A DNA stretch of 64,000 bases, taken from NCBI RefSeq assembly GCF_030409845.1, contig NZ_JAUFQQ010000005.1, forward strand, positions 124,001 through 188,000, read 5' to 3'. This document shows, one piece after another, positions 34,001-42,654 of the stretch. Position 1 is the first letter of the stretch. Each line of letters starts with the position of its first letter. The stretch is from Flavobacterium branchiarum (GTDB lineage: Bacteria; Bacteroidota; Bacteroidia; Flavobacteriales; Flavobacteriaceae). The notes under the pieces were generated by a model, which did not search any database, was not told the origin of the DNA, and saw only the letters and a list, made by a program, of their open reading frames with translations. Position numbers and translations under genes: made by a program.

Positions 34001-34966
34001 ATGCACATTACCTTAATAAGCCTCAATGATTGGGGATTTAATGACCATATTGCAACCGCTTTAAAACAAGACGGACATAATGTACACCATATTGACTTTA
34101 ATAAATTTGAATACAAGTATCCAAATTATTTTTACAAAATTTACAACTTCATTTTAAAATCTTTTTTCAAAAAAAATTTAAAAACAATGTATTTTGGAAA
34201 AAAAATAATTGAAAAACTTGAAGAGATTGGAGAAAAACAAGATATAATATTGGTAATTAAAGGAGACTTTATCGATATTGAAAGTGTTAAGAATTTAAAA
34301 AAATATGGAAAAAAAACCATTGCATATTTTAATGACAATACAAAACGTTGCCCAAAAATAATAAATGTAATCCCGCATTTTGATGAAGTTTTTTCATTTG
34401 AAAAAGAAGATTGCAAAAAATACAATTTGAAATTCGCTACTAACTGGATATATAATAATTCAACAAGTAATAATAACAAATTTGAATATCAAGTTTTCAA
34501 TATTATCTCTAAAGACAAAAGGGTATCAATACTATCTAAAATTGCAAATAATCTTAAATTAAACAATATCAGCTATAAAATATTTGTTTACGATAAAAAT
34601 TGCAAAAAAAAGACGCCTACAATTGAATATATAAACAAACACATACCTCTATCAGAAGTTGAAGAGTATATAAATAAAACTCAAGTTTTACTTGATGTTA
34701 ATCGAAAAGGACAAATCGGATTAACGTTTAGGGTATTCGAAAGTTTAGGCTTACACAAAAAACTAATAACAACCAACTCCGACATAGTTAATTACGACTT
34801 TTATAACCCTAATAACATTCTCGTAATTGATGAAAAAAAACCAATTATACCTCCATCATTTTTTGAAAAAGAATATGAAAAAATACCAGATAGTATATTC
34901 AAAAAATACACTTTAAACGGTTGGATAGAAAATGTGATTTATAATTCAGGCACAAAATTTAATTAA
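34001..34966 (+). CDS. Glycosyltransferase-like protein, paralog A
   Basis: This 321-aa protein has a GT-B-like layout: an N-terminal domain beginning MHITLISLNDWGFNDHIA and a C-terminal domain with LTFRVFESLGLHKKLITTNSDI followed by DFYNPNNILVIDE. The FE(S/A)L segment corresponds to the acidic donor-site region of glycosyltransferases. I cannot assign a substrate. It shares the same plan and several identical motifs with the gene at 35959, so the two are paralogs flanking one other gene. It is unusually rich in Lys/Asn/Ile and AT bases, suggesting horizontal acquisition. Confidence 0.65.
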   Translation: MHITLISLNDWGFNDHIATALKQDGHNVHHIDFNKFEYKYPNYFYKIYNFILKSFFKKNLKTMYFGKKIIEKLEEIGEKQDIILVIKGDFIDIESVKNLKKYGKKTIAYFNDNTKRCPKIINVIPHFDEVFSFEKEDCKKYNLKFATNWIYNNSTSNNNKFEYQVFNIISKDKRVSILSKIANNLKLNNISYKIFVYDKNCKKKTPTIEYINKHIPLSEVEEYINKTQVLLDVNRKGQIGLTFRVFESLGLHKKLITTNSDIVNYDFYNPNNILVIDEKKPIIPPSFFEKEYEKIPDSIFKKYTLNGWIENVIYNSGTKFN

Positions 34967-34974
34967 AAGAAAAA

Positions 34975-35946
34975 ATGCATCAAAACATATACATAATCTG
35001 CCCTCCTAGCAAAGCTACTGGAGGACCAGAAGCATTACACCAATTAGGCTATATTTTAAACTCTTTAGGATATAATGCTAAAATGTTATATTCAAAATAC
35101 AAAAAAGATCCAGTACATCCTTTTTATAAAACCTACAATGTACCTTATGTAATGAAGGTAAAAGATAGTAGTGAAAATATAATGATTGTTCCTGAATCAA
35201 TGACAAACTTAATAGCTAAATACCCTTTGGCCGAGAAAAAAGTATGGTGGTTGAGTCTTGATTTTTATGAAGTCTTGATGAATAGCAGGGAAAAGAAAAA
35301 AAACTGGATAAGAAAACTACTTGTTCCTTACAAACATACTGAATATAGATTTGAGCCTAATAAAACTGTTACTCACTGGTACCAATCTCAAAGAACAAAA
35401 GCGTTCTTACTGACTAAGGATCATGAAAATGACATTGCTTATTTATGTGATTATGTTACTGAACTTTTCTTTGATGATTTACCAGAAATTGGTCATTTCC
35501 CAAAAGAAAACATAATTACTTATAATCCAAAAAAAGGATTAGATAAGATTGAAAAATACATGGCGCTTCTACCTCAATACAAATGGATACCTCTATCTGG
35601 TATGACAAGAGAAGAAATGAGAGATACTTTACGAAAAACTAAACTCCATGTCGATTTTGGCTATTTCCCAGGAAGAGATAAAATCCCAAGAGAATCACTT
35701 ATTTCAGGTGTTTGCCTGTTAACTGGTCGTGACGGTACATCTGCTTTTAAAGAGGATTTAGGAATACCTGAAAAATATAAGTTACATGCAGACGAAATGC
35801 AAAATGAAAAAGTAACGGAACTGATTAATAATACGATGACTAATTATGATGAAGTTTTTGCTGAATTTTTAAACTTCAGAACATTTGTAATGAATGAAAA
35901 GAGCAGTATGATTGAGAATACTAAAAAACTTTTTAACAAGCTATAA
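34975..35946 (+). CDS. Putative glycosyltransferase between two paralogs
   Basis: This 323-aa protein starts with a Rossmann-like strand and glycine loop (IYIICPPSKATGGPEALHQ), typical of GT-B enzymes. The C-terminal half contains WIPLSGMTREEMRDTLRKTKLHVDFGYFPGRDKIPRESLISG. There the GRDKIPRES segment occupies the position of the nucleotide-sugar contact region. It begins 8 bp after paralog A and ends 12 bp before paralog B, so all three are one transcript. The acceptor and donor cannot be inferred. Some relatives I recall lie in polysaccharide loci. Confidence 0.6.
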   Translation: MHQNIYIICPPSKATGGPEALHQLGYILNSLGYNAKMLYSKYKKDPVHPFYKTYNVPYVMKVKDSSENIMIVPESMTNLIAKYPLAEKKVWWLSLDFYEVLMNSREKKKNWIRKLLVPYKHTEYRFEPNKTVTHWYQSQRTKAFLLTKDHENDIAYLCDYVTELFFDDLPEIGHFPKENIITYNPKKGLDKIEKYMALLPQYKWIPLSGMTREEMRDTLRKTKLHVDFGYFPGRDKIPRESLISGVCLLTGRDGTSAFKEDLGIPEKYKLHADEMQNEKVTELINNTMTNYDEVFAEFLNFRTFVMNEKSSMIENTKKLFNKL

Positions 35947-35958
35947 ACCCATATTGCT

Positions 35959-36915
35959 ATGAAAATTTGTTTAATTAGTTATGATTCCACTTACTATGAC
36001 CATAACATTATAGATGAATTAAAAAAAAGAAACATCGATGCTAATCACATCGATGCTTCTAAATTTAAATACAAATACACTTCTGTTTTTGATAAAATTC
36101 TAAATTCTATAAATAAAGCTTTTTTCAATAAAAATAAAAAAGTCGCTGCTTTAGAGAACTATTTAGTTGAACAAGTCAAAGAATGGGGGCATCATGATGT
36201 TATTTTATTTATACGTCCTGACAAAATAAGCAGAGAAACACATTTAGAGCTTAAAAAACTAACCAATACATATCTTGCATATATCTATGATAGTTGCAGA
36301 CGATTTCCTATTGATAATATTGTAGATGGAGTATTCGACGAAATTTTTTCATTTGATTTAATTGATACTAAAAAATATCAATTTACATTCATCTCCAATT
36401 ACATTTACATGGAAAAGAGAGCAATAACACTTGAAAATGCTAATGAAAATATTTTTATTGTAATTTCTATAGATGAACGTTTTCCATTTTTAAACAATTT
36501 GGCTAATTATCTTTCATCTCAATCTATCCCGTTTAAATTTATGCTTGTAGGTAAAAAAGTACCTAAAAACATAAATCAAAACATTATTTACTCCAAAAAA
36601 CTTGTTTTTCCTGAAGAGCTAAAAGCCGACTTTGAAAACTCAAAAATATTCCTGGACCTGATAAGAAAAGACCATAACGGATTAAGTTTCAGAATATTTG
36701 AAGCTTTAGCAATGCAAAAAAAGATTATCACTACGAATAAATCGATTAGTGAATATGATTTTTACAACCCGAATAATATTTTAATTCTCGACGAAAATGA
36801 CTCGAATATAAATATACCAGAAGACTTTCTTACAACACCGTATCAACCTCTAACTACCGAAACGTATTATAAATACACGATAGAGAACTGGGTAAAGACA
36901 GTCTTTCGACTATAA
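35959..36915 (+). CDS. Glycosyltransferase-like protein, paralog B
   Basis: This 318-aa protein is related to the gene at 34001. Both start with a short strand and an S(L/Y)D segment, have a NHIDASKFKYKY / HHIDFNKFEYKY block near residue 30, a DEIFSFDL / DEVFSFEK block near 125, a LSFRIFEALA / LTFRVFESLG block, and DFYNPNNILILDE near the end. Such a pair within one operon suggests an old duplication, with the two enzymes adding similar sugars. No specific family can be named. It converges with the minus-strand glycosyltransferase at 36949. Confidence 0.65.
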   Translation: MKICLISYDSTYYDHNIIDELKKRNIDANHIDASKFKYKYTSVFDKILNSINKAFFNKNKKVAALENYLVEQVKEWGHHDVILFIRPDKISRETHLELKKLTNTYLAYIYDSCRRFPIDNIVDGVFDEIFSFDLIDTKKYQFTFISNYIYMEKRAITLENANENIFIVISIDERFPFLNNLANYLSSQSIPFKFMLVGKKVPKNINQNIIYSKKLVFPEELKADFENSKIFLDLIRKDHNGLSFRIFEALAMQKKIITTNKSISEYDFYNPNNILILDENDSNINIPEDFLTTPYQPLTTETYYKYTIENWVKTVFRL

Positions 36916-36948
36916 GAAGAAGAGAATAGCTTCCTTCACGAAAATCAA

Positions 36949-38163
36949 TTATTGAACTAAACTCAATACTTTTGCTTTAATTGTATCTACTGAGAATGGT
37001 TCTATAACTTTTTGTGAAGCAAGACTAATTTCATTCCATATTTCTTCATTTTGATATATTTTGATAATATTATTAACTATTTCCTGGGTTGTATTTCCAA
37101 CAATTAAATTCTTATTTTCACCAAAATCAAATCCCTCTGCTCCAATATTTGTTGTTACTAATGGTAAGCCATATTCTAAACTCTGTCCAATCTTACCTTT
37201 TATTCCTGCTCCATAACGTAATGGGGCTACAAAAATTCGGGAGTTTAAAAAATATGGAGATACATCTTTAACATAGCCCACAATTTTAAATTTCTCAGAA
37301 TTCAACTCTAATATTGATGGTGGCGGATTACTACCAATAACTGTTATTGAAATTTCTGGCATCGATTTCCATAATAAAGGCATAATCTCTTCATACAAAT
37401 AATTAACCGCATCAACATTGGGTGTATGATCAAATCCACCTATAAAAAGTAATTCTTTTCTGTCCTCAAAACGCACTGAAACGCCATTATCTATGTACTG
37501 ATGGATGTTTCCTATTGCTATTGCTTTATCATTATTTTGATAATATTCCTTTAAGCTTTCCTTTTCAGATTCTGAAATAACAATAATTCTATCAGCTTTT
37601 TCACAATTATCTAATTCAAGCTCTAGATATTTGTTTGCGGTTTCCATCATTTTAGGATCACCCTTTAATTCAAACTCTCTTTTAAATCTTAAATAATGAA
37701 AATCAACCATGTCAAAAAATATTTTTGCCTCTGGTTTGTATTTTTTAACGAGTGGGTAATATTTATTAAAAATTTCAGGTCTATGCAACCACACAAAATC
37801 CGCTTTTGGCAAAACTTCTTTTAGAAATCCTTCTTTAGTAATTAATTTATCAAACCTATCAAGAGTAGGCTTATAAACAATAGCTCCCATTTCTTTGAAA
37901 ATTTCAATATATTCAGATTGATATTTATGTTCTTTAAAATCGGCTAATAAAAAGACACCAACGTTATTTTGCAAAAGCATCTTAATAATCTCCGTTAACC
38001 TTCTTGATCCAGAATCTTTATTAAATTCTGGTATTTTAGTATCAACAATTAAAACATAAGAGTTATATTTTAATTCGCCCAAAAAATCAATTCTATCTTC
38101 ATTCTTTTTAAGTTTTAGAGCTAATTTTTTTAATCTGAAATATAATTTGATTGATTTGTACAT
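36949..38163 (-). CDS. Glycosyltransferase family 4 protein
   Basis: This 404-aa GT4-type protein has an N-terminal domain with YVLIVDTKIPEFNKDSGSRR, a lever around RIIVISESEKESLKEYY, and a C-terminal donor domain. The donor domain holds LLFIGGFDHTPNVDAVNYL, VIGSNPP and APLRYGAGIKGKIGQSLEYGLPLV, which carries the acidic residues expected to bind the nucleotide sugar. It transfers a sugar in the surface glycan pathway, with donor unknown. It is followed on the same strand by a second GT4 and a GT2 gene upstream, suggesting a minus-strand operon. Confidence 0.88.
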   Translation of the reverse strand: MYKSIKLYFRLKKLALKLKKNEDRIDFLGELKYNSYVLIVDTKIPEFNKDSGSRRLTEIIKMLLQNNVGVFLLADFKEHKYQSEYIEIFKEMGAIVYKPTLDRFDKLITKEGFLKEVLPKADFVWLHRPEIFNKYYPLVKKYKPEAKIFFDMVDFHYLRFKREFELKGDPKMMETANKYLELELDNCEKADRIIVISESEKESLKEYYQNNDKAIAIGNIHQYIDNGVSVRFEDRKELLFIGGFDHTPNVDAVNYLYEEIMPLLWKSMPEISITVIGSNPPPSILELNSEKFKIVGYVKDVSPYFLNSRIFVAPLRYGAGIKGKIGQSLEYGLPLVTTNIGAEGFDFGENKNLIVGNTTQEIVNNIIKIYQNEEIWNEISLASQKVIEPFSVDTIKAKVLSLVQ

Positions 38164-38217
38164 TTAATTTATAGTGCTATTTTTTAAAAAAATAATGAAT
38201 GTTTTGTTACTATTAAT

Positions 38218-39381
38218 CTAGAGTAAATTACTCTTCTTGTTGATGAAAAAAATATCATCTAATACTTTGTGCGTACTATTTACATCAAAATTTTCTACAA
38301 AAAACTTCGATGCCTCTATGCGCTTACTTTTATAAAACTCTTCTTCTTGCAAGAGTTTATTAATGTAATCTGCAAATTCTAATGAACAATTAGTCACTAA
38401 ACAACCATTATTTGTTTTATTTAGCAAACCATCTGTTCCTCTTTCATTACAAACAACTGGTAATCCGTAAGATAATGACTCTACTACTTTTATTTTCAAG
38501 CCTGTACCTGATAGCATCGGGCAAATAGCAATTCTGGCTTTTTTGTAAACTCCGTCTAAATCTTCAATGAAATTTATTTTCTCTACATTTTTAAGCTCAG
38601 GTATATGTTTGGCTATTTTTCCTATGACAGTAATTTTCACATCACTTTTTATATTAGGATATACTTTTTCAAAAAACCATCTAGCAGATTTTAGATTATG
38701 ATCATTATCACTTGCAACATATATGACATCTATGTCTTTAATATTAGCTGGTTCACCGTGAGCATTATTTGGTAAACTATGAGTTATCAAGTCTAGTTGA
38801 TTATCTAAAAACTGTGAAAAAACATACTTTTCTTCATTAGATATTACCCAAACTCTATCAAATTTTTTAAGTACAGAAATCTCTGTTTCAAAGTAATTAC
38901 TCAAACTAAAACTTTTATTAGTTTGAAATTGAGAAGTCAAAAAATCATGAGTATCAATGATCCATCTTTCATTATCCCCTTTTTTGGTATTATCTAAAAG
39001 TGATGCCCAGTAAGCATAAGAAATAATTTTATAGTCATAATTTCTTGATTCAATTATTGCTGCAAATTGCTCTTTCTGTTCAAATTTAGTCCGATCAAAA
39101 TCTTTTACAATTCTCTTTAACTTTCTTGGCAAGGAATAGGTTAAAAGGTATTTAATTTTTTTCTCCTTCCTATTTCCTCTTTTTAATAAAAATCCTTCAG
39201 AGATCAATCCTAACGATTTCATTTCAGCAATAGAATCTTCTTTAAACTCATCCGATTCTTCTCCAACAAAATCTACTTCAATATTCTGTTTATTAAAATA
39301 TCGCAACAAAGACAAAGCTCTAGCGTTATTACCTTGAGTAAACATCAATGGATTCTCAGGATAGAAATATAAAATTCGCAT
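38218..39381 (-). CDS. Glycosyltransferase family 4 protein
   Basis: This 387-aa protein starts MRILYFYPENPLMFTQGNNARAL, the usual strand and glycine-loop opening of a GT-B fold. It has DRVWVISNEEKYVFSQ in the middle and IAICPMLSGTGLKIKVVESLSYGLPVVCNERGTDGLL in the donor-binding domain. It resembles group 1 glycosyltransferases that build lipopolysaccharide or exopolysaccharide. It sits 54 bp upstream of the GT4 gene at 36949. Confidence 0.88.
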   Translation of the reverse strand: MRILYFYPENPLMFTQGNNARALSLLRYFNKQNIEVDFVGEESDEFKEDSIAEMKSLGLISEGFLLKRGNRKEKKIKYLLTYSLPRKLKRIVKDFDRTKFEQKEQFAAIIESRNYDYKIISYAYWASLLDNTKKGDNERWIIDTHDFLTSQFQTNKSFSLSNYFETEISVLKKFDRVWVISNEEKYVFSQFLDNQLDLITHSLPNNAHGEPANIKDIDVIYVASDNDHNLKSARWFFEKVYPNIKSDVKITVIGKIAKHIPELKNVEKINFIEDLDGVYKKARIAICPMLSGTGLKIKVVESLSYGLPVVCNERGTDGLLNKTNNGCLVTNCSLEFADYINKLLQEEEFYKSKRIEASKFFVENFDVNSTHKVLDDIFFINKKSNLL

Positions 39382-39581
39382 AATTTAAATTTAATTTTTG
39401 GAGTGTTTTTTATTACACAACTTTTTAGATAACTGCATCTCTGTATTGGAAAGATACCATGTTAGATAAGGATAATCTGAACATTCGTTTACAAATTTAA
39501 TAATTGAAACATTAAACTTTTTTAAATGAAATTTCCAGTCTAACAATCAAATCAGTTTTTGATGTTTTTTTCTATTTTCAT
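39382..39581. other. Gene-free spacer in the glycan cluster
   Basis: About 200 bp with no plausible gene, hairpin or strong promoter. It is noted because it separates the GT2 gene from the two GT4 genes on the same strand. Confidence 0.4.
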
Positions 39582-40604
39582 TTAATAAACTTTTGATCTT
39601 ATCTCTTTTCGCATTCTTTTTCTAATTTTTGAAATCGGTATAACCTTGACTAAAAACAATTTAACCTTACATTTCAGCTTCAATCTTTTATAATAATCCT
39701 CAAATTCCAAATAACTGGCCGAATTTATAAAAAATAAAAAATAAGCATTTAATTTACTTTTGTCTTCGTCTTTTAAAAAAAGGAGAACATTCTTTTGTGT
39801 AAATTCCTTTATCAACTTATGTAAATATTTTTTTTGATCTGCATCCAATGGCATAGAAAGATATCGCAATTGCAATGGTTCATGCTCCATAAAAAGGGCT
39901 AAATGCAAAGCATGAGAATTATGCAAGTTGTTTTTCTTGTAAAAGCCTTCAAGAATTTCAAACCATCTTGGAATTTGCTCCAGTACCTTACCTACACCAT
40001 TATTGATAGATTTATGATTTTGATTTTCATGATGTCTATAATGATAGAGCCCATTGGGGTTTCCGCCAATTCTTGTAGTTAAAGCAAGTAACTGGTGCGA
40101 AAACAACCCATCTTCACAAGGCTGTATGTTCTCTGGAAACCTTATATCAGAATGTTTTAATAGAAAATCATGCTTGAGTAATTGTGCCATTGTTGGTAGC
40201 GCATAAACATTTGGTAATCTCTTACAGCAATCTTCTCCAATTACAACAATATCCAAGTCTTGCTTTTTAGCTACTTCGTAAGAGGTTTTAAGAAATTCTG
40301 AATCAATTGTATCGTCACAATCCATAAAAAAAACATACTCCCCTTTTGCTAACTTCAAACCATTATTTCTAGCGTTTGAAACTCCAGCATTTTTCTGCTC
40401 CAAAAATCTTACCTTTTCATTATTTTGCGAAAATTGCTCACAAAACACTGCTGATTTATCTGTAGAACCATCATTAACAAGAATCAGTTCAATTTCCTTT
40501 AAACTTTGGTTTAAAACGCTTTCAATAGCTTCAGAAATAAATTTCTCTGAATTATAAACGGGCATTACAACAGAAACTAAAACATTTGAATTAGTTATTT
40601 TCAT
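39582..40604 (-). CDS. Glycosyltransferase family 2 protein
   Basis: This 340-aa GT-A-type enzyme has the GT2 N-terminal motifs VSVVMPVYNSEKFISEAIESVLNQ, ELILVNDGSTDKS and YVFFMDCDDTID, whose Asp residues bind the metal and nucleotide. A C-terminal region of about 140 residues, Lys/Leu-rich and with a basic end, has no recognised fold. The enzyme probably adds a hexose or similar sugar to a surface polysaccharide. It is the outermost gene of the glycan cluster. Confidence 0.88.
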   Translation of the reverse strand: MKITNSNVLVSVVMPVYNSEKFISEAIESVLNQSLKEIELILVNDGSTDKSAVFCEQFSQNNEKVRFLEQKNAGVSNARNNGLKLAKGEYVFFMDCDDTIDSEFLKTSYEVAKKQDLDIVVIGEDCCKRLPNVYALPTMAQLLKHDFLLKHSDIRFPENIQPCEDGLFSHQLLALTTRIGGNPNGLYHYRHHENQNHKSINNGVGKVLEQIPRWFEILEGFYKKNNLHNSHALHLALFMEHEPLQLRYLSMPLDADQKKYLHKLIKEFTQKNVLLFLKDEDKSKLNAYFLFFINSASYLEFEDYYKRLKLKCKVKLFLVKVIPISKIRKRMRKEIRSKVY

Positions 40605-40721
40605 TTAAAATTTGAATTTAGAGTTCAAATATACACAAAGTAAAACTAAATTTATTCCAAAGAATAGACTCAAACTAGTTGAATATTTCTAAGCTAGATA
40701 TGTTTACTTCTATTAATTAAA

Positions 40722-40729
40722 TACATTTG
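40722..40729 (+). promoter_or_regulatory. -7 promoter element of the Sua5-like gene
   Basis: TACATTTG at 40722-40729 overlaps an in-frame TTG at 40727, which therefore cannot be the start. The true start is ATG 40784. Confidence 0.6.
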
Positions 40730-40783
40730 CATTTCAGAAACATCATAAATAATGGTTTTTCAAGAAGATTAAAAAATAAAAAA

Positions 40784-41344
40784 ATGAACGAAGAAATCCA
40801 CAACGCATACGAAGTCATTAAAGAAGGCGGAATAATACTTTACCCAACTGATACTGTTTGGGGGATCGGTTGCGATGCAACAAACCCTGAAGCTGTTGCT
40901 AAAATATACAAACTGAAGCAAAGAGCAGAAACACAGAGTATGATTTGCCTAATGAATGGCGAAAAAATGATGTACAACGTATTCAAGGATATTCCTGAAG
41001 TAGCTTGGCAAATTTTAGATTTATCCGAAAAACCAACAACCATTATCTTAGACAAACCTCGAAATGTGGCACCAAATATTATTGCTTCAGACAATTCTTT
41101 AGGTATTAGAATTGTTAAAGAGCCTTTTTGCTTTAAACTTTTAGAGCGCATGAAAAAGCCTTTAGTTTCTACTTCTGCAAATATTTCGGGACAACCAACT
41201 CCTATTGCTTTCAAGGATATTAATCCAGAAATCATTAAAGGAGTTGATTACGTAGTTAATTTACATCGTGATAGAATAGCAGGAAAACCATCTACAATTA
41301 TCAAATTAACAAGTGACTCACAAGTTAAAGTAATTCGTAAATAG
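40784..41344 (+). CDS. Threonylcarbamoyl-AMP synthase (Sua5/YciO/YrdC family)
   Basis: This 186-aa protein belongs to the Sua5/YrdC family, which makes threonylcarbamoyl-AMP for the t6A modification of tRNA. Motifs include ILYPTDTVWGIGCDA (nucleotide-binding), KIYKLKQRAETQSMICLM, PTTIILD, SLGIRIVKEPFC and PLVSTSANISGQPTPI. The start at 40784 follows the promoter at 40722. Size suits the YrdC-only form without the C-terminal Sua5 domain. It stands alone between convergent and divergent neighbours. Confidence 0.9.
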   Translation: MNEEIHNAYEVIKEGGIILYPTDTVWGIGCDATNPEAVAKIYKLKQRAETQSMICLMNGEKMMYNVFKDIPEVAWQILDLSEKPTTIILDKPRNVAPNIIASDNSLGIRIVKEPFCFKLLERMKKPLVSTSANISGQPTPIAFKDINPEIIKGVDYVVNLHRDRIAGKPSTIIKLTSDSQVKVIRK

Positions 41345-41443
41345 TTTTCATAAACAAGCATTTCATTTAAAAAAGTGATGTGGTTTACAAAGCAGTTATT
41401 GATTTTATCTCAGTAATCATTTTCTCTTTGTACTTTCTAAAAA

Positions 41444-42568
41444 CTAAATAGTTTTCAAACTAGTAATAAGCCAATCAATATCTTCTTTGGTATTATAATG
41501 ACTTAAAGAAATTCGCAAATTCGGAAGTTTTAAATCCGCTTCCGATAGCATTTCTTTTAACACATGTGACGGACGTACACTTCCAGATTGGCAAGCACTT
41601 CCTCTCGAGACTGCTATTCCTTTCATATCTAAATTAAAGAGTAACATTGCCGTTTTATCTGCTGAAAATGGCAATATCACATTCAGAATAGTATAAAAAT
41701 CATCCTTACTTCCATTAATTCGGAACTCAGGAAATACATTCTCTAACTGATTTATTAAATAGAGTTTTAATCCTGTTATATATTCTTTTTCACTATCTAA
41801 ATTTTCATAAGAAAGCGTCAAAGCTTTTGCCATTCCCGCAATTTGATGCACGGCTTCAGTACCTGCACGCAATCCTTTTTCCTGCTCACCACCAAAAAGT
41901 AATGGTTGTATTCCTGAATTTTTTCGAACAAAAGCAAAACCAATTCCTTTTGGCCCATGAAACTTATGTGCACTTGCAACAATAAAATCCAAAGGAGTAC
42001 TTTGCAAATCAATTTTTGTTTTCCCCACAGATTGCACGGTATCCGAATGAAACAACACATCATATTGCTTACATATAACACTCACTCTGTTTAAGTCTAA
42101 AACAGCCCCAGTTTCATTATTAACATGCATCAAACTCACAAGAGTCTTCTTCTCTTCTGATAACAAATTTGACAAATGTGTTAAATCAATCGAACCATCA
42201 GGATTAATAGCAACATAATCTATAGTAATATTATATTCCTTCTCTAATACCATAGCGGTATGCAGAATAGCATGATGCTCAACTCTAGTCGTTATTATGC
42301 GCTCTATTTTTAGATCCTTTACAACCGAACGAAGTATCCAATTATTAGCTTCGGTACCACCAGAAGTAAAAATAATTTCTTGTGCCGAGCAATTTAATTG
42401 CTTCGCAATACTTTTTCTTGAAAGTTCTAAAATTGTTTTGGCATTTCGTCCAAAACTATGTGGAGAAGATGCATTACCATAATCTTCAATCATTACTTTG
42501 GTCATCTCCTGAATGACTTCTGGTCTTATGGCAGTTGTAGAGGCGTTATCGAGATATACTTTTTTCAT
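41444..42568 (-). CDS. Cysteine desulfurase family protein
   Basis: This 374-aa PLP enzyme removes sulfur from cysteine for iron-sulfur clusters or tRNA thiolation. It has VYLDNASTTA at the start, FTSGGTEANNW, the PLP lysine in ASAHKFHGPKGIGFAFV and the catalytic cysteine in SRGSACQSGSVRPSH. It resembles NifS/IscS group I enzymes but lacks nearby iscU or other cluster genes. I chose ATG 42568; a -7 element ends 5 nt upstream, so the mRNA may be leaderless. Whether it is IscS itself is unclear. Confidence 0.92.
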   Translation of the reverse strand: MKKVYLDNASTTAIRPEVIQEMTKVMIEDYGNASSPHSFGRNAKTILELSRKSIAKQLNCSAQEIIFTSGGTEANNWILRSVVKDLKIERIITTRVEHHAILHTAMVLEKEYNITIDYVAINPDGSIDLTHLSNLLSEEKKTLVSLMHVNNETGAVLDLNRVSVICKQYDVLFHSDTVQSVGKTKIDLQSTPLDFIVASAHKFHGPKGIGFAFVRKNSGIQPLLFGGEQEKGLRAGTEAVHQIAGMAKALTLSYENLDSEKEYITGLKLYLINQLENVFPEFRINGSKDDFYTILNVILPFSADKTAMLLFNLDMKGIAVSRGSACQSGSVRPSHVLKEMLSEADLKLPNLRISLSHYNTKEDIDWLITSLKTI

Positions 42569-42573
42569 TGTGG

Positions 42574-42581
42574 CAAAGTTA
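42574..42581 (-). promoter_or_regulatory. -7 element directly before the cysteine desulfurase start
   Basis: On the minus strand TAACTTTG is followed by 5 nt and then ATG, so the transcript would begin at about the start codon. Confidence 0.6.
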
Positions 42582-42583
42582 AG

Positions 42584-42618
42584 AAATATCAATTGTCTAT
42601 TCTTAAATATCAATTATC
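42584..42618. repeat. Direct repeat AAATATCAATT in a divergent promoter region
   Basis: Two near-identical 14-bp copies (AAATATCAATTGTC at 42584-42597 and AAATATCAATTATC at 42605-42618) spaced 21 bp start to start, about two helical turns. They lie between divergent promoters and could be a regulator-binding site; this is inference. Confidence 0.6.
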
Positions 42619-42629
42619 ATTTTTTTCAC

Positions 42630-42637
42630 TATTTTTG
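42630..42637 (+). promoter_or_regulatory. -7 promoter element of the duplicated lipoprotein gene
   Basis: TATTTTTG, 17 bp before ATG 42655, on the plus strand. Confidence 0.6.
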
Positions 42638-42654
42638 CACCAAATAAAAACGTA

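Noticed and set aside
38698..38711. Another palindrome-like match to the FNR-type core (ATGATCATTATCAC)
   Set aside because: It lies inside the GT4 gene, has a mismatch in the core, and no TAnnTTTG stands 22 bp away on the minus strand.
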